From Gammaproteobacteria bacterium (GTDB lineage Bacteria > Pseudomonadota > Gammaproteobacteria > Steroidobacterales > Steroidobacteraceae): DNA of 64,000 nucleotides. Of this stretch, positions 1 through 7,421 are shown piece by piece. The notes beneath the pieces are model-generated. The model worked only from the letters and a program-made list of their open reading frames with translations, ran no database searches and was not told where the DNA came from. A program made the translations under genes and the position numbers. Position 1 is the first letter of the stretch; the number at the start of each line of letters is the position of its first letter. The stretch lies in contig JAJPKM010000035.1 of assembly GCA_021323735.1 (NCBI GenBank), forward strand, positions 62,001 to 126,000. The letters are read 5' to 3'.

Positions 1-1912
1 AGAAGCGTTTGACCGCCTGAGCTTCCGTCAGCGACATCCGGCCTTCCTGCACGGCCCGTTCGCAGTCCCTGGCGATTCCCGGGTACAACTCATCGGTGTC
101 GTATTCCATGTATTCGAGCACTTTGTTGGCGGTGTCGCCTTTGACGATTTCCTCGATCCACCACCCGCCATCGTCCTGTAGCCGAATGTGCACGACGTGC
201 GTATCGCCGAACAGGTTGTGCAGATCGCCCAGAGTTTCCTGGTAGGCGCCGACCAGAAATGCCGCCAAGTAATAGGGCGCGCCCGGGATGAGCTCGTGCA
301 CTTCCAAGGTGCGTTTGGTGACCCGGGGATGGACGAAGCGATCGATTTTACCGTCCGAATCGCAGGTGATATCGGCCAGCACCGCATTGCGCGTCGGCCG
401 TTCGTTCAGCCGCTGGATGGGCATGATGGGGAAAACCTGGCCGATCGCCCAACTGTCCGGCAGGGATTGGAAAACCGAAAAATTGCAAAAATAAATATCG
501 CTCAGCATGGCTTCGAGGTTTTCGATCTCCTCGGGTACCCGGTCGAGCTTGCGGCAGTAGTCGCGGATCTTGGCGCATGTGGCCCAGTAGAGCTTCTCCG
601 CCAGGCCGCGAAATTCGAGGCTCAAGTACCCCAGATTGAACATCTGCAGCACCTGCTCGCGCGCCTGGAGCGCATCGTGATAGCACTCCACCAGGCGCCG
701 CTCATTCACCGATCGGTAGCTGTCGAATAAATCCAGCACCGGTTGCGGGACTTCTTCCGAGCCGCGGTAGTCCTCGGCCGGTTTCCCGCTTACGTTGAAC
801 TGGTCGAGCTTGGACGACCCCAGGGTATCGAATACCAGGAGGCTGTGATGGGCCGCGATGGCGCGCCCGGACTCGCTGATGATCATCGGATGCGGCACGT
901 CGCGCGCATCGCACACGCTCTTGATACGGTACACCACGTCGCTGGCATACTCGTTGAGCGTGTAGTTCATCGAGGACTCGTAGTTGGTCCCGCTGCCGTC
1001 GTAGTCGACCCCCAGTCCGCCGCCGATGTCGATGTATGTGAGCCCCGCGCCCATGATCTTGAGTTCCGCATAGACATGCGCCAGCTCGTTGATGGCGTCC
1101 TTCACGCGACGGATGTCTTGGAGCTGGCTGCCCGGATGGCAGTGGACGAGCTGCAGGCAGTCGAGCATGTTGCGCTCTTTCAATAGCGCATAGAGGTCGA
1201 GAATCTCGCTGATGAACAAGCCGAACTTGGACTTCTCGCCGGCCGATTCGCGCCACCGTCCGGCGCCTTCGCTGGCCAGCTTCACGCGCACGCCGATCCT
1301 GGGCCTCACCCCATAGTGCTCGGCATGCTTGAGTATCAGGTGGATTTCCTCGTAATTCTCCACCACGGGAATGATGGTACGGCCGAGCTTGGTCGCGATC
1401 ATCACCGCTTCGATGTAGCTGTCGTCCTTGAAACCGTTGCACACCACGAGACGGTCCGGGGCATTCTCGGTGATGGCCATGACCGCCAGCAGTTCGGGCT
1501 TGGAGCCGACCTCTAAGCCGAAGCCGAATTCCTTGCCGTAGCGGTAAACCTCCTCGACCACCAAGCGCTGCTGATTGACCTTGATCGGGAACACCGCGGC
1601 ATAGCGATTCTTGTAGTCATTCTCGGTAATGGCGGTGGCGAATGCGTCCGCAAGATGGCGCAGCCGGTGCGCGAGAATATCCGAGAAGCGAACGACCACC
1701 GGCGTGTGCAGGTCGCGCGCTTTCAGTCCTTGGACCACTTCATACAGATCGATTTCGCGGCTCGCGTCCAGATTCGGGCGGATGACCACATGGCCTTGCG
1801 CATTGATCGAGAAATAGCCCTTGCCCCAGGCCTCGACTTGGTACAGGTCCAGCGACTCGGCGATCTTCCACGAGTGATTCGGTCCGTTGAGCGCTTTTGC
1901 GGGCGTGTTCAT
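1..1912 (-). CDS. speA: Biosynthetic arginine decarboxylase, 3' end cut by window edge
   Basis: PLP-dependent decarboxylase of family III that converts arginine to agmatine, the first step of the agmatine route to putrescine. Reading from the ATG at 1912 gives about 637 codons without a stop, against roughly 630-660 for the family, so only the extreme C-terminus is missing. The motif FPIKVNQQ (Lys111) is the PLP-lysine segment, followed by the typical VVEEVYRYGKEFGFGLEVGSK barrel region in pieces. The predicted translation near the edge (EGRMSLTEAQAVKRF) also fits the family. The start follows a purine-rich stretch, and a TnpB element begins only about 125 bp upstream, so its native promoter may be displaced. 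Homospermidine synthase lies 3 kb away, which suggests a polyamine neighbourhood. Identity is secure; regulation is inferred. Confidence 0.93.
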   Translation of the reverse strand, partial: MNTPAKALNGPNHSWKIAESLDLYQVEAWGKGYFSINAQGHVVIRPNLDASREIDLYEVVQGLKARDLHTPVVVRFSDILAHRLRHLADAFATAITENDYKNRYAAVFPIKVNQQRLVVEEVYRYGKEFGFGLEVGSKPELLAVMAITENAPDRLVVCNGFKDDSYIEAVMIATKLGRTIIPVVENYEEIHLILKHAEHYGVRPRIGVRVKLASEGAGRWRESAGEKSKFGLFISEILDLYALLKERNMLDCLQLVHCHPGSQLQDIRRVKDAINELAHVYAELKIMGAGLTYIDIGGGLGVDYDGSGTNYESSMNYTLNEYASDVVYRIKSVCDARDVPHPMIISESGRAIAAHHSLLVFDTLGSSKLDQFNVSGKPAEDYRGSEEVPQPVLDLFDSYRSVNERRLVECYHDALQAREQVLQMFNLGYLSLEFRGLAEKLYWATCAKIRDYCRKLDRVPEEIENLEAMLSDIYFCNFSVFQSLPDSWAIGQVFPIMPIQRLNERPTRNAVLADITCDSDGKIDRFVHPRVTKRTLEVHELIPGAPYYLAAFLVGAYQETLGDLHNLFGDTHVVHIRLQDDGGWWIEEIVKGDTANKVLEYMEYDTDELYPGIARDCERAVQEGRMSLTEAQAVKRF

Positions 1913-2038
1913 CCTATTTCTCCGCGAGAAACGCCAGCCTTTGGGCCGGCGAGGGATAGCGACACACGTAGCCTCGTGTGCCTCCCACGACCTGCATTTC
2001 TCGATGTTTGCCAAGGTGTTATTGGGCCGATTTTTGAT

Positions 2039-3189
2039 ATACTGTATAAATGTACAGGTATCGACCTGCCGCTGTCCGGGTTCTGCGCCTGCGGGTAAAG
2101 GACAAGCACGCTGTGTGGCTTGGCGGCCTGGCGCGCGAGGTCAACACGGTGTTCAATTACTGTAACGAGCTGTCGGTCAAAGTGTTCGAGCGCGAGCGAC
2201 GGTTTCTGTCGGGATTTGATTTCTGGCCGTTTCTCAAAGGAGTCACGCGCGGTGACTGCGCCTTGCACCTGCCGATTCAAGCGGTGCAGGAGATCGCGGA
2301 AGAATACGCGCGGCGGCGCCGGCAGCATCGGAAAGTCCGGCTGGCCTGGCGCAAGAGTGGTGGTGCACGCCGCTCTTTGGGCTGGATACCCTTCAAGGTC
2401 AGGACGATTCGCTATCGCGCGGGACAGATCTACTTCGCGGGACGGTGGTTGTCTCTGTGGGACAGCTACGGTCTGGGAGCCTTCGAACTGCGTGCGGGTA
2501 ATTTCAGTGAAGACAGCCGCGGACGCTGGTATCTGAATGTCTGTGTGCCTCGAGCGCAGCGTGGGGATGAGAGAGATAAACCCTCCGTGGGATCCATCCT
2601 CGATCGCTCGGTGCCGAGTCTGGGCATCGATCTGGGGTTGAGGACCTTTGCTGCGTTCAGTGATGAGTCTCTGCCGCCGATCGAGGCCGAGCCCTTTTAC
2701 CGCGACTTGGAACCGGCCCTGGCCCGCGCACAGCGCGCCCGCCATCGAAACCGATCCAAAGCGATTCACGCCAAGATCGCGAATCGGCGAAAGGATTTCT
2801 TGCACAAATTGAGCACCGACCTGGTGAAGGCCAACGGTGCCATCTTCGTCGGCAACGTGAATGCCTCCGCGCTCGCTAAGACCCGACTGGCCAAGTCGGT
2901 GCTCGATGCGGGTTGGAGCGCGTTTCGAACCATGCTGCTGTACAAATGCGATGACGCAGGCGTGTGGTTTGCTGAAGTCGATGAAGCGTTTTCCACCCAG
3001 ACCTGCAGCGTGTGTAACAGCCGCGCCGGCCCCAAAGGCCGGAAAGATCTTGGAATAAGAGGATGGCAGTGCACTGTGTGCGGAGCGGTCCATGATCGTG
3101 ACGTCAATGCAGCTCACAATATCCTCGCGGCGGGACATCGCCGTCTTGCAGAAGGAATCCTCGGCCCTTGAGGGCGAGGAGGATGTCAA
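2039..3189 (+). mobile_element. IS200/IS605-type element carrying only tnpB
   Basis: The left boundary is placed just after TTGAT (2034-2038), the motif known as insertion target/TAM for ISDra2-like elements. It is followed by an AT-rich end with TACTGTATAAATGTACAG. The right boundary is placed at the GATGTCAA ending at 3189, directly after a GC-rich hairpin (3159-3179), as in many elements of this family. No TnpA (Y1 transposase) gene is present, so the element is non-autonomous or moved by a TnpA elsewhere. If these ends are right, the empty site read TTGAT followed directly by GTGGCGCGCACG (3190 on). Ends are inferred from motif recall, not from comparison with an empty site. Confidence 0.7.
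2050..3171 (+). CDS. tnpB: TnpB-family RNA-guided nuclease / IS605 OrfB, RuvC-II Glu not at usual place
   Basis: A 373-residue protein with TnpB architecture: N-terminal helix-turn-helix/REC region (about 1-180), RuvC-I motif GIDLG with Asp194, a zinc ribbon with Cys319, Cys322, Cys341 and Cys344, and RuvC-III HDRDVNAAHNI (348-358). At RuvC-II the usual glutamate (as in IxxEDL) is replaced: the local sequence is IFVGNVNAS with Gly268. A glutamate at 312 in EVDEAFSTQTCS sits where many TnpBs have proline and could be a relocated catalytic residue. Known function of the family: omega-RNA-guided double-strand cleavage next to a TAM, which helps retention of the element. The ATG at 2050 lies inside the left end. 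No partner tnpA. The frame is intact; whether it still cuts is unknown. Confidence 0.88.
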   Translation: MYRYRPAAVRVLRLRVKDKHAVWLGGLAREVNTVFNYCNELSVKVFERERRFLSGFDFWPFLKGVTRGDCALHLPIQAVQEIAEEYARRRRQHRKVRLAWRKSGGARRSLGWIPFKVRTIRYRAGQIYFAGRWLSLWDSYGLGAFELRAGNFSEDSRGRWYLNVCVPRAQRGDERDKPSVGSILDRSVPSLGIDLGLRTFAAFSDESLPPIEAEPFYRDLEPALARAQRARHRNRSKAIHAKIANRRKDFLHKLSTDLVKANGAIFVGNVNASALAKTRLAKSVLDAGWSAFRTMLLYKCDDAGVWFAEVDEAFSTQTCSVCNSRAGPKGRKDLGIRGWQCTVCGAVHDRDVNAAHNILAAGHRRLAEGILGP

Positions 3190-3205
3190 GTGGCGCGCAC
3201 GATAG
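3050..3205 (+). ncRNA. Predicted omega-RNA (reRNA) scaffold plus guide at the tnpB 3' end
   Basis: In TnpB elements the guide RNA overlaps the 3' end of tnpB and runs across the right end into flanking DNA. Here a strong hairpin with arms CCTCGGCCC (3159-3167) and GGGCGAGG (3172-3179), one base bulged, spans the stop codon. The element end GATGTCAA stops at 3189. The guide would then be the roughly 16 nt starting at 3190 (GTGGCGCGCACGATAG). The 5' limit given is approximate. The claim rests on family knowledge and the visible hairpin. Confidence 0.5.
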
Positions 3206-3300
3206 CAAATTGGGGCGGCATGTAAATGACGGCGTCGTGCAATGGATGAGCGGCTAGCGTGAAGTATTCATGAACAACAGAAAAGCAAAAAAAGAAGGCC

Positions 3301-3349
3301 GGGTTGGACGGGTATTTCCGGAGCGTGAAAAACAGGATTCGTCCAACCC
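3301..3349. repeat. 10-bp perfect inverted repeat with 29-bp spacer
   Basis: GGGTTGGACG at 3301-3310 is the exact reverse complement of CGTCCAACCC at 3340-3349. It lies in the 206-bp non-coding stretch between the TnpB element and the sulfurtransferase gene. There is no following T-run, so it does not look like an intrinsic terminator. It could be a protein-binding site, a structured RNA or a trace of a small mobile element. The rest of the stretch (3190-3395) shows nothing I can name. Confidence 0.4.
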
Positions 3350-3395
3350 AATTTAACTCCGCATGAATGTACCGATCGCTCATGAATGGTCCGTG

Positions 3396-4259
3396 TTAAT
3401 CGCCGCGCGCGATGGGCCGGTTCCGGTCTTTGATCCACTCGCTCCACGAACCGGCATACAGCTTCGCGCCGTGAAAGCCTGCCACCTCCAAACTGAGCAA
3501 GTTGTGGCAGGCCGTGACTCCGGAGCCGCACATCATGGCCACGCGCGCGGCCGCTCTGCCGGCAAGCCGGGCCTCCCAGCGCCGCCGAAGTTCCGGCGCG
3601 GGCAGAAATCTGCCGTCCGCTCCGAGATTGGACGAAAAGGGGTGGTTCACGGCGCCCGCAATATGGCCGGCGACCGGATCGATGGGTTCGACCGACCCTG
3701 AGAAACGTTCCGCGGCCCTGGCGTCCACCAGAAGATTGGCCTCATCGCTCAAGAATGCCGGAATCTCGACGGTGTCGATGACCGCGGCGCGCATGGTGTG
3801 CGGCAGTAGGGTGCCGCCGGCCGGCGCGGCCGCCACGGGCTTCTCCGCTCCCGCTTCCAAGCTCCCGCCCGCGGCGGTCCATGCCTTAAGACCCCCGTCC
3901 AGTACCGCGACCGGCGTATGCCCAAACCATCGCAGCAGCCACCACGCCCTGGCGGCATATGCCCCGGCGGCGTCGTCATAGGCGATGACCTGGGTGGCAT
4001 TGCCGATTCCCAGTCTGCCCAAGGCGGCGGCGAAATCCTGCGCCGCGGGCAGCGGATGGCGGCCGGAATGCGCGCTCACCGGACCCGCAAGATCCCGGTT
4101 GAGATCCGCATAGCGTGCTCCGGGGATATGGCCGGCAAGATACGCACGGCGCGCGGCCTCAGGGTCGATCAGATCGGCGCGGCAATCCAGGACGACGACG
4201 CCGAGTTTGCCCGTCAATTCTCGAAGGGCGGATGCGTCGATCAAGGTGGTAAAGGCCAT
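3396..4259 (-). CDS. sseA: 3-mercaptopyruvate/thiosulfate sulfurtransferase
   Basis: Tandem rhodanese protein of 287 residues, the normal length for SseA-type enzymes, which transfer sulfur from 3-mercaptopyruvate or thiosulfate to acceptors such as cyanide or thiols. The N-terminal, non-catalytic rhodanese domain covers about 1-130 (AGHIPGARYADLNRDL). The catalytic domain carries the active-site loop CGSGVT with Cys244. That loop matches the mercaptopyruvate type (CG[S/T]GVT) better than thiosulfate rhodaneses. No signal peptide, so cytoplasmic. It is divergent from the GST gene, with starts about 50 bp apart. Substrate preference is inferred from the loop. Confidence 0.9.
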   Translation of the reverse strand: MAFTTLIDASALRELTGKLGVVVLDCRADLIDPEAARRAYLAGHIPGARYADLNRDLAGPVSAHSGRHPLPAAQDFAAALGRLGIGNATQVIAYDDAAGAYAARAWWLLRWFGHTPVAVLDGGLKAWTAAGGSLEAGAEKPVAAAPAGGTLLPHTMRAAVIDTVEIPAFLSDEANLLVDARAAERFSGSVEPIDPVAGHIAGAVNHPFSSNLGADGRFLPAPELRRRWEARLAGRAAARVAMMCGSGVTACHNLLSLEVAGFHGAKLYAGSWSEWIKDRNRPIARGD

Positions 4260-4298
4260 GGATCGAGCTTACCGCGATGACGTTGCAACTGCATCCGC

Positions 4299-4310
4299 TA
4301 CAATTGTCGT
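4299..4310 (+). promoter_or_regulatory. Possible -10 box placing a leaderless start for the GST gene
   Basis: TACAAT at 4299-4304 resembles a sigma-70 -10 element and ends only six bases before the ATG at 4311. Transcription starting seven bases downstream would begin at or beside the start codon. No Shine-Dalgarno sequence is visible before this ATG. No convincing -35 is seen at standard spacing, so the call is weak. Confidence 0.3.
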
Positions 4311-5009
4311 ATGGCACTTACTCTTTACTGGGGCAGCGGCAGTCCTTTTTCGTGGCGCATCCTCCTGGCGCTGGAGCACAAGAGGTTGCAATACGAGTCT
4401 CAGCTGCTGCACTTCGACAAGCAGGAGCACCAATCTCCGCAAATGCTGAAGATGAACCCGCGCGGGCGTGTGCCGGTGCTGAAGGACGGCGATTATGTGG
4501 TCTTCGAGTCCGTGGCCATCCTGTACTACCTCGATCTGAAGTACCCTCGGCCGCCGATCTTTGGGCTGACTCCCGAGGAAGCCGGGGTCATCATGCGCGT
4601 GATCTGCGAATTTCAGGCCTATGCGGAGCCGGCGGTGCAAAAGATCGTCAACGCCATTTTTGCCGATACGGTCGCCGAGGATATCGACAATCTCACGGAC
4701 GCCATGCATCTCGTCGGCCGCGAGGCGCGCACCATCGAGGGCCGCCTGAGCAAGGAGGAATGGATCGTGGGGGCGAATTACTCGGCCCTCGACATGGTGA
4801 TCTTTCCCTGGATCCAGGTTCTTCGGCGTGCCTTGAATCGCAGCGCCGCCGCGGAGTTAGGCGCCCGTTTCCTGCCCATGGAGCGCAACTACCCGGCGCT
4901 GGCGCGCTGGATTCACCGCATCGAGTCGCTGCCCGGCTACGAACGCACCTATCCGCCGCACTGGCGCGACACTGAGATTGCGCACGACTCGATCACCAGA
5001 ACCACTTAG
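4311..5009 (+). CDS. Glutathione S-transferase family protein
   Basis: A 232-residue cytosolic GST. The N-terminal thioredoxin-fold domain (1-80) has the start GSGSPFSWR, where Ser11 or a neighbour would be the glutathione-activating residue, the cis-proline segment NPRGRVPVL (49-57) and the glutathione-binding ESVAI motif (66-70). The C-terminal helical domain fills about 95-225. Such enzymes conjugate or reduce substrates with glutathione; the substrate cannot be read from sequence. No Shine-Dalgarno sequence is obvious and the start may be leaderless. A short open frame and the homospermidine synthase gene follow within 80 bp on the same strand, so a shared transcript is likely. Confidence 0.88.
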   Translation: MALTLYWGSGSPFSWRILLALEHKRLQYESQLLHFDKQEHQSPQMLKMNPRGRVPVLKDGDYVVFESVAILYYLDLKYPRPPIFGLTPEEAGVIMRVICEFQAYAEPAVQKIVNAIFADTVAEDIDNLTDAMHLVGREARTIEGRLSKEEWIVGANYSALDMVIFPWIQVLRRALNRSAAAELGARFLPMERNYPALARWIHRIESLPGYERTYPPHWRDTEIAHDSITRTT

Positions 5010-5029
5010 TAACCAAGGCTAGAGACAAA

Positions 5030-5089
5030 ATGGCAGAAACCAAAATGGCAAAATTCAGAACGGAAAACACAACGGCAGAAAAATTATGA
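5030..5089 (+). CDS. Possible 19-residue leader peptide overlapping hss start
   Basis: An ATG at 5030 opens 19 codons, rich in Lys, Thr and Glu (starts MAETKMAKF), and ends with TGA at 5087-5089. That stop overlaps the homospermidine synthase ATG (5086-5088) in the arrangement ATGA. The synthase itself has no visible Shine-Dalgarno sequence, so it could depend on translation of this frame. The stretch is A-rich and contains a repeated AAAATGGCA unit (5028-5036, 5043-5050). It may be chance; there is no codon-use or conservation evidence. Confidence 0.35.
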   Translation: MAETKMAKFRTENTTAEKL

Positions 5090-6504
5090 CTAAACACGAA
5101 GTGCATGTGAATTTCGCGGGCAGGATCGTCATGGTCGGATTCGGCAGCATTGGACAGGGAATCTTGCCTTTGATCTTGCGTCACATCGGCACTTCGTCGG
5201 AGCGCATCACCATCGTCACCGCGGAAGACAGGGGCAGTGGCGAGGCGCAGGAATTCGGTGTGCGATTCGTCAAGACTGCGCTGACGCCCGAGAACTACCG
5301 AAGCGTTCTCGAACCGCTGGTCGGCGCGGGCGATTTTCTGTTGAATCTGTCCGTCGACGTGTCCAGCGTTGCGCTCATCCAGTTCGCCCGCGAACGCGGC
5401 GCACTGTATCTGGACACCTGCATCGAACCGTGGGCGGGCGGATACACGGATCCACACCTGCCTGTGGAGACGCGCAGCAACTATCACATGCGGCTGGAAG
5501 CGCTGAAGCTGCGCAAGGGTCATGAAAAATCGCCGACGGCGGTGTTGACCCATGGCGCCAATCCGGGACTGGTATCGCATCTGGTCAAGCAGGCGCTGCT
5601 CAACATAGCCCGGGACACGGGGGTCGAAACCGCCGTCCCCACGGCGCGTGCCGGTTGGGCCAAGCTGGCGCAGAAACTAGGTATCAAGGTGATGCATATC
5701 GCCGAACGCGACACACAGGTCGCCAACGTCCCGAAGGCGACCAATGAGTTCGTGAACACGTGGTCGATCGACGGCTTCGTGAGCGAAGGGGCGCAGCCGG
5801 CGGAATTAGGCTGGGGTACGCATGAGAAGCATTTTCCGGCGGACGGCGGCCGGCACAAGGCCGGTTCGGGCTGCGCCATCTACCTGAATCGTCCCGGCGC
5901 AAGCACCCGGGTGCGCACCTGGACGCCGAAGGCCGGACATTTCCATGGATTTCTGATCACCCACTCCGAGGCCATCTCGTTCGCGGACTACTACACGGTG
6001 ATGGAGGGCGAACGTGTGGCCTACCGGCCCACCAGTCACTACGCCTACCATCCGAGCGACGACGCGGTGATGTCGGTGCATGAATTTGCCGGCCGCAATT
6101 GGCATCTTCAGGACCGCAAACGCATTCTGCTGACGGAGATCATCGACGGCATCGACGAGCTCGGGGTGCTGCTCGCCGGACATGCGAAGAACGCCTACTG
6201 GTATGGCTCGCAACTCTCGATTGCGGAGGCCAGGCGCTTGGCTCCGTACAACAGTGCAACCAGCCTGCAAGTCACGTCGGCCGCGCTTGCCGGCATGATC
6301 TGGGCGATGGAGCATCCGGATCGGGGCATCGTGGAACCGGACGACATGGACCACCAACGGCCGCTCGAGATCTGCAGGCCCTACTTGGGTCAGGTCGTGG
6401 GCGAGTACACGGATTGGACACCGCTCTATCAGCGCGGCGAACTGTTTGCCGAGGATCTCGATACTGCGGATCCGTGGCAATTCAAGAACATTCGGGTGGT
6501 GTGA
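5086..6504 (+). CDS. hss: Homospermidine synthase
   Basis: NAD+-dependent enzyme that makes sym-homospermidine from two putrescines, or from putrescine and spermidine. The 472-residue length matches bacterial Hss. An N-terminal Rossmann motif VGFGSIGQG lies at 17-25. Family segments include LDTCIEPWAGGYTDP, LTHGANPGLVSHLVKQAL, EFVNTWSIDGFVSEG and YWYGSQLS. Cytoplasmic, no signal peptide. Putrescine could come from the agmatine made by the arginine decarboxylase encoded 3 kb upstream. The gene follows a GST gene and a possible leader frame; its 3' end overlaps the convergent greB by 23 nt. Assignment is confident. Confidence 0.93.
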   Translation: MTKHEVHVNFAGRIVMVGFGSIGQGILPLILRHIGTSSERITIVTAEDRGSGEAQEFGVRFVKTALTPENYRSVLEPLVGAGDFLLNLSVDVSSVALIQFARERGALYLDTCIEPWAGGYTDPHLPVETRSNYHMRLEALKLRKGHEKSPTAVLTHGANPGLVSHLVKQALLNIARDTGVETAVPTARAGWAKLAQKLGIKVMHIAERDTQVANVPKATNEFVNTWSIDGFVSEGAQPAELGWGTHEKHFPADGGRHKAGSGCAIYLNRPGASTRVRTWTPKAGHFHGFLITHSEAISFADYYTVMEGERVAYRPTSHYAYHPSDDAVMSVHEFAGRNWHLQDRKRILLTEIIDGIDELGVLLAGHAKNAYWYGSQLSIAEARRLAPYNSATSLQVTSAALAGMIWAMEHPDRGIVEPDDMDHQRPLEICRPYLGQVVGEYTDWTPLYQRGELFAEDLDTADPWQFKNIRVV

Positions 6505-7012
6505 GCCCATAGCCGATCGCGACCACCGTCAAGGTGGTCGCGCCTCCCGGCAACTCGACGGTGACTTCATCGTCGAGACGTTTGCCCAGCAGGTTCCGTC
6601 CCAAGGGCGAGTCCATGCTGATGTACTCGCCGGCCATGTCGAACTCGTCGGGCCCGACAATGCGATACCAGCGAAGATCGCCGGCGGCATCTTCGATACG
6701 TACCCAGGCCCCGAAATACACGCGTTTGGGATCCCGCCGTCCACCGTCGGCCGCCGGATCGACGACCGTCATTCCCTCCAGCCGCTTGCGCAAGAAGCGC
6801 ACGCGCCGGTCGATCTCGTGCAGGCGCTTCTTCCCATAGGTGTATTCGGCGTTCTCCGAGCGATCGCCCTGCGCCGCAGCCTCGGAGACCGCCTGGGTGA
6901 CGCGCGGGCGCTCTTCATGCCATAACTGGTCGAGTTCGTCCTTCAGGCGCTTGGCGCCCTCGGGGGTGATGTACTTGGAGCCGGGCGGTGTGGGCGGGCG
7001 ATATCTTGACAC
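6482..7012 (-). CDS. greB: Transcription elongation factor GreB
   Basis: Transcript cleavage factor of 176 residues that inserts a coiled coil into the RNA polymerase secondary channel to rescue backtracked complexes. The N-terminal coiled coil covers about 12-80. Its acidic tip GDRSENAEYTYGKK carries Asp50 and Glu53, equivalent to the catalytic tip residues of GreA/GreB. The C-terminal FKBP-like domain follows (VDPAADG to the end). The GreB-specific form is suggested by SKYITPEGAKRL near the start and the RYRIVGPDEFD-type segment. The last 23 nt overlap the end of hss on the other strand. Confidence 0.92.
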   Translation of the reverse strand: MSRYRPPTPPGSKYITPEGAKRLKDELDQLWHEERPRVTQAVSEAAAQGDRSENAEYTYGKKRLHEIDRRVRFLRKRLEGMTVVDPAADGGRRDPKRVYFGAWVRIEDAAGDLRWYRIVGPDEFDMAGEYISMDSPLGRNLLGKRLDDEVTVELPGGATTLTVVAIGYGLTPPECS

Positions 7013-7140
7013 GGTGCAATAACCCTAAGCTTGCGGGATTGGATTGAGCTCTTCAGGACGTGAATTGGTTCTTGCGGGACTACGGCCGACTGAGCGGTTG
7101 TTCACAGATTGCGGGAGGCTTGAATCATAAGCTCTGTCCC

Positions 7141-7338
7141 ATGAGCGCTAAGTATTACACCCACTTTATCGCGCAATCGGAAGACGCCATCGAGTACAAC
7201 GAATATCGCGGCGTCGTGGAGTTGCTCGGCAAAGCGGCCAGTGTAGACGGCGACCGGGCCATCGCGCGCGTGCTGGCGCGCAGCTTCGACCTCGAGGAAA
7301 CCGATATCCAAGTCCTGCAGTGGCACCAGCTGCACTGA
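7141..7338 (+). CDS. Small protein of unknown function, 65 aa
   Basis: An ORF from ATG 7141 encodes an acidic 65-residue soluble protein (MSAKYYTHFIAQSED, ending VLQWHQLH) with no signal peptide, membrane segment or recognised domain. An in-frame upstream extension to 7060 is possible but its residues look less protein-like. It stands alone between greB (divergent) and a strong terminator at 7394-7421, which supports it as a separately transcribed gene. I have a faint memory of similar short hypothetical proteins in gammaproteobacteria, but no function. Confidence 0.6.
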   Translation: MSAKYYTHFIAQSEDAIEYNEYRGVVELLGKAASVDGDRAIARVLARSFDLEETDIQVLQWHQLH

Positions 7339-7393
7339 GGCGACCGATCCCCTAGCGGGCTTTACTTCCCTTCATTGAAGTCCGCCTCTCACG

Positions 7394-7421
7394 CCCCGGG
7401 CTAATACCCGGGGTTTTTTTT
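7394..7421 (+). terminator. Rho-independent terminator
   Basis: CCCCGGG (7394-7400), a six-base loop, then CCCGGGG (7407-7413) and eight T (7414-7421). It follows the 65-residue gene by about 55 bp and should end its transcript. Confidence 0.9.

Noticed and set aside
1..1912. speA as a broken gene
   Set aside because: It lacks a stop only because the window ends. The frame is continuous from 1912 to the edge.
2050..3171. TnpB as a TldR-type repressor
   Set aside because: RuvC-I and RuvC-III aspartates, the zinc ribbon and full length are kept, and a receptor or flagellin gene partner is not adjacent.
1909..3189. Open frame of 426 codons antisense to tnpB
   Set aside because: tnpB motifs are intact on the plus strand and the antisense frame extends over both element ends.
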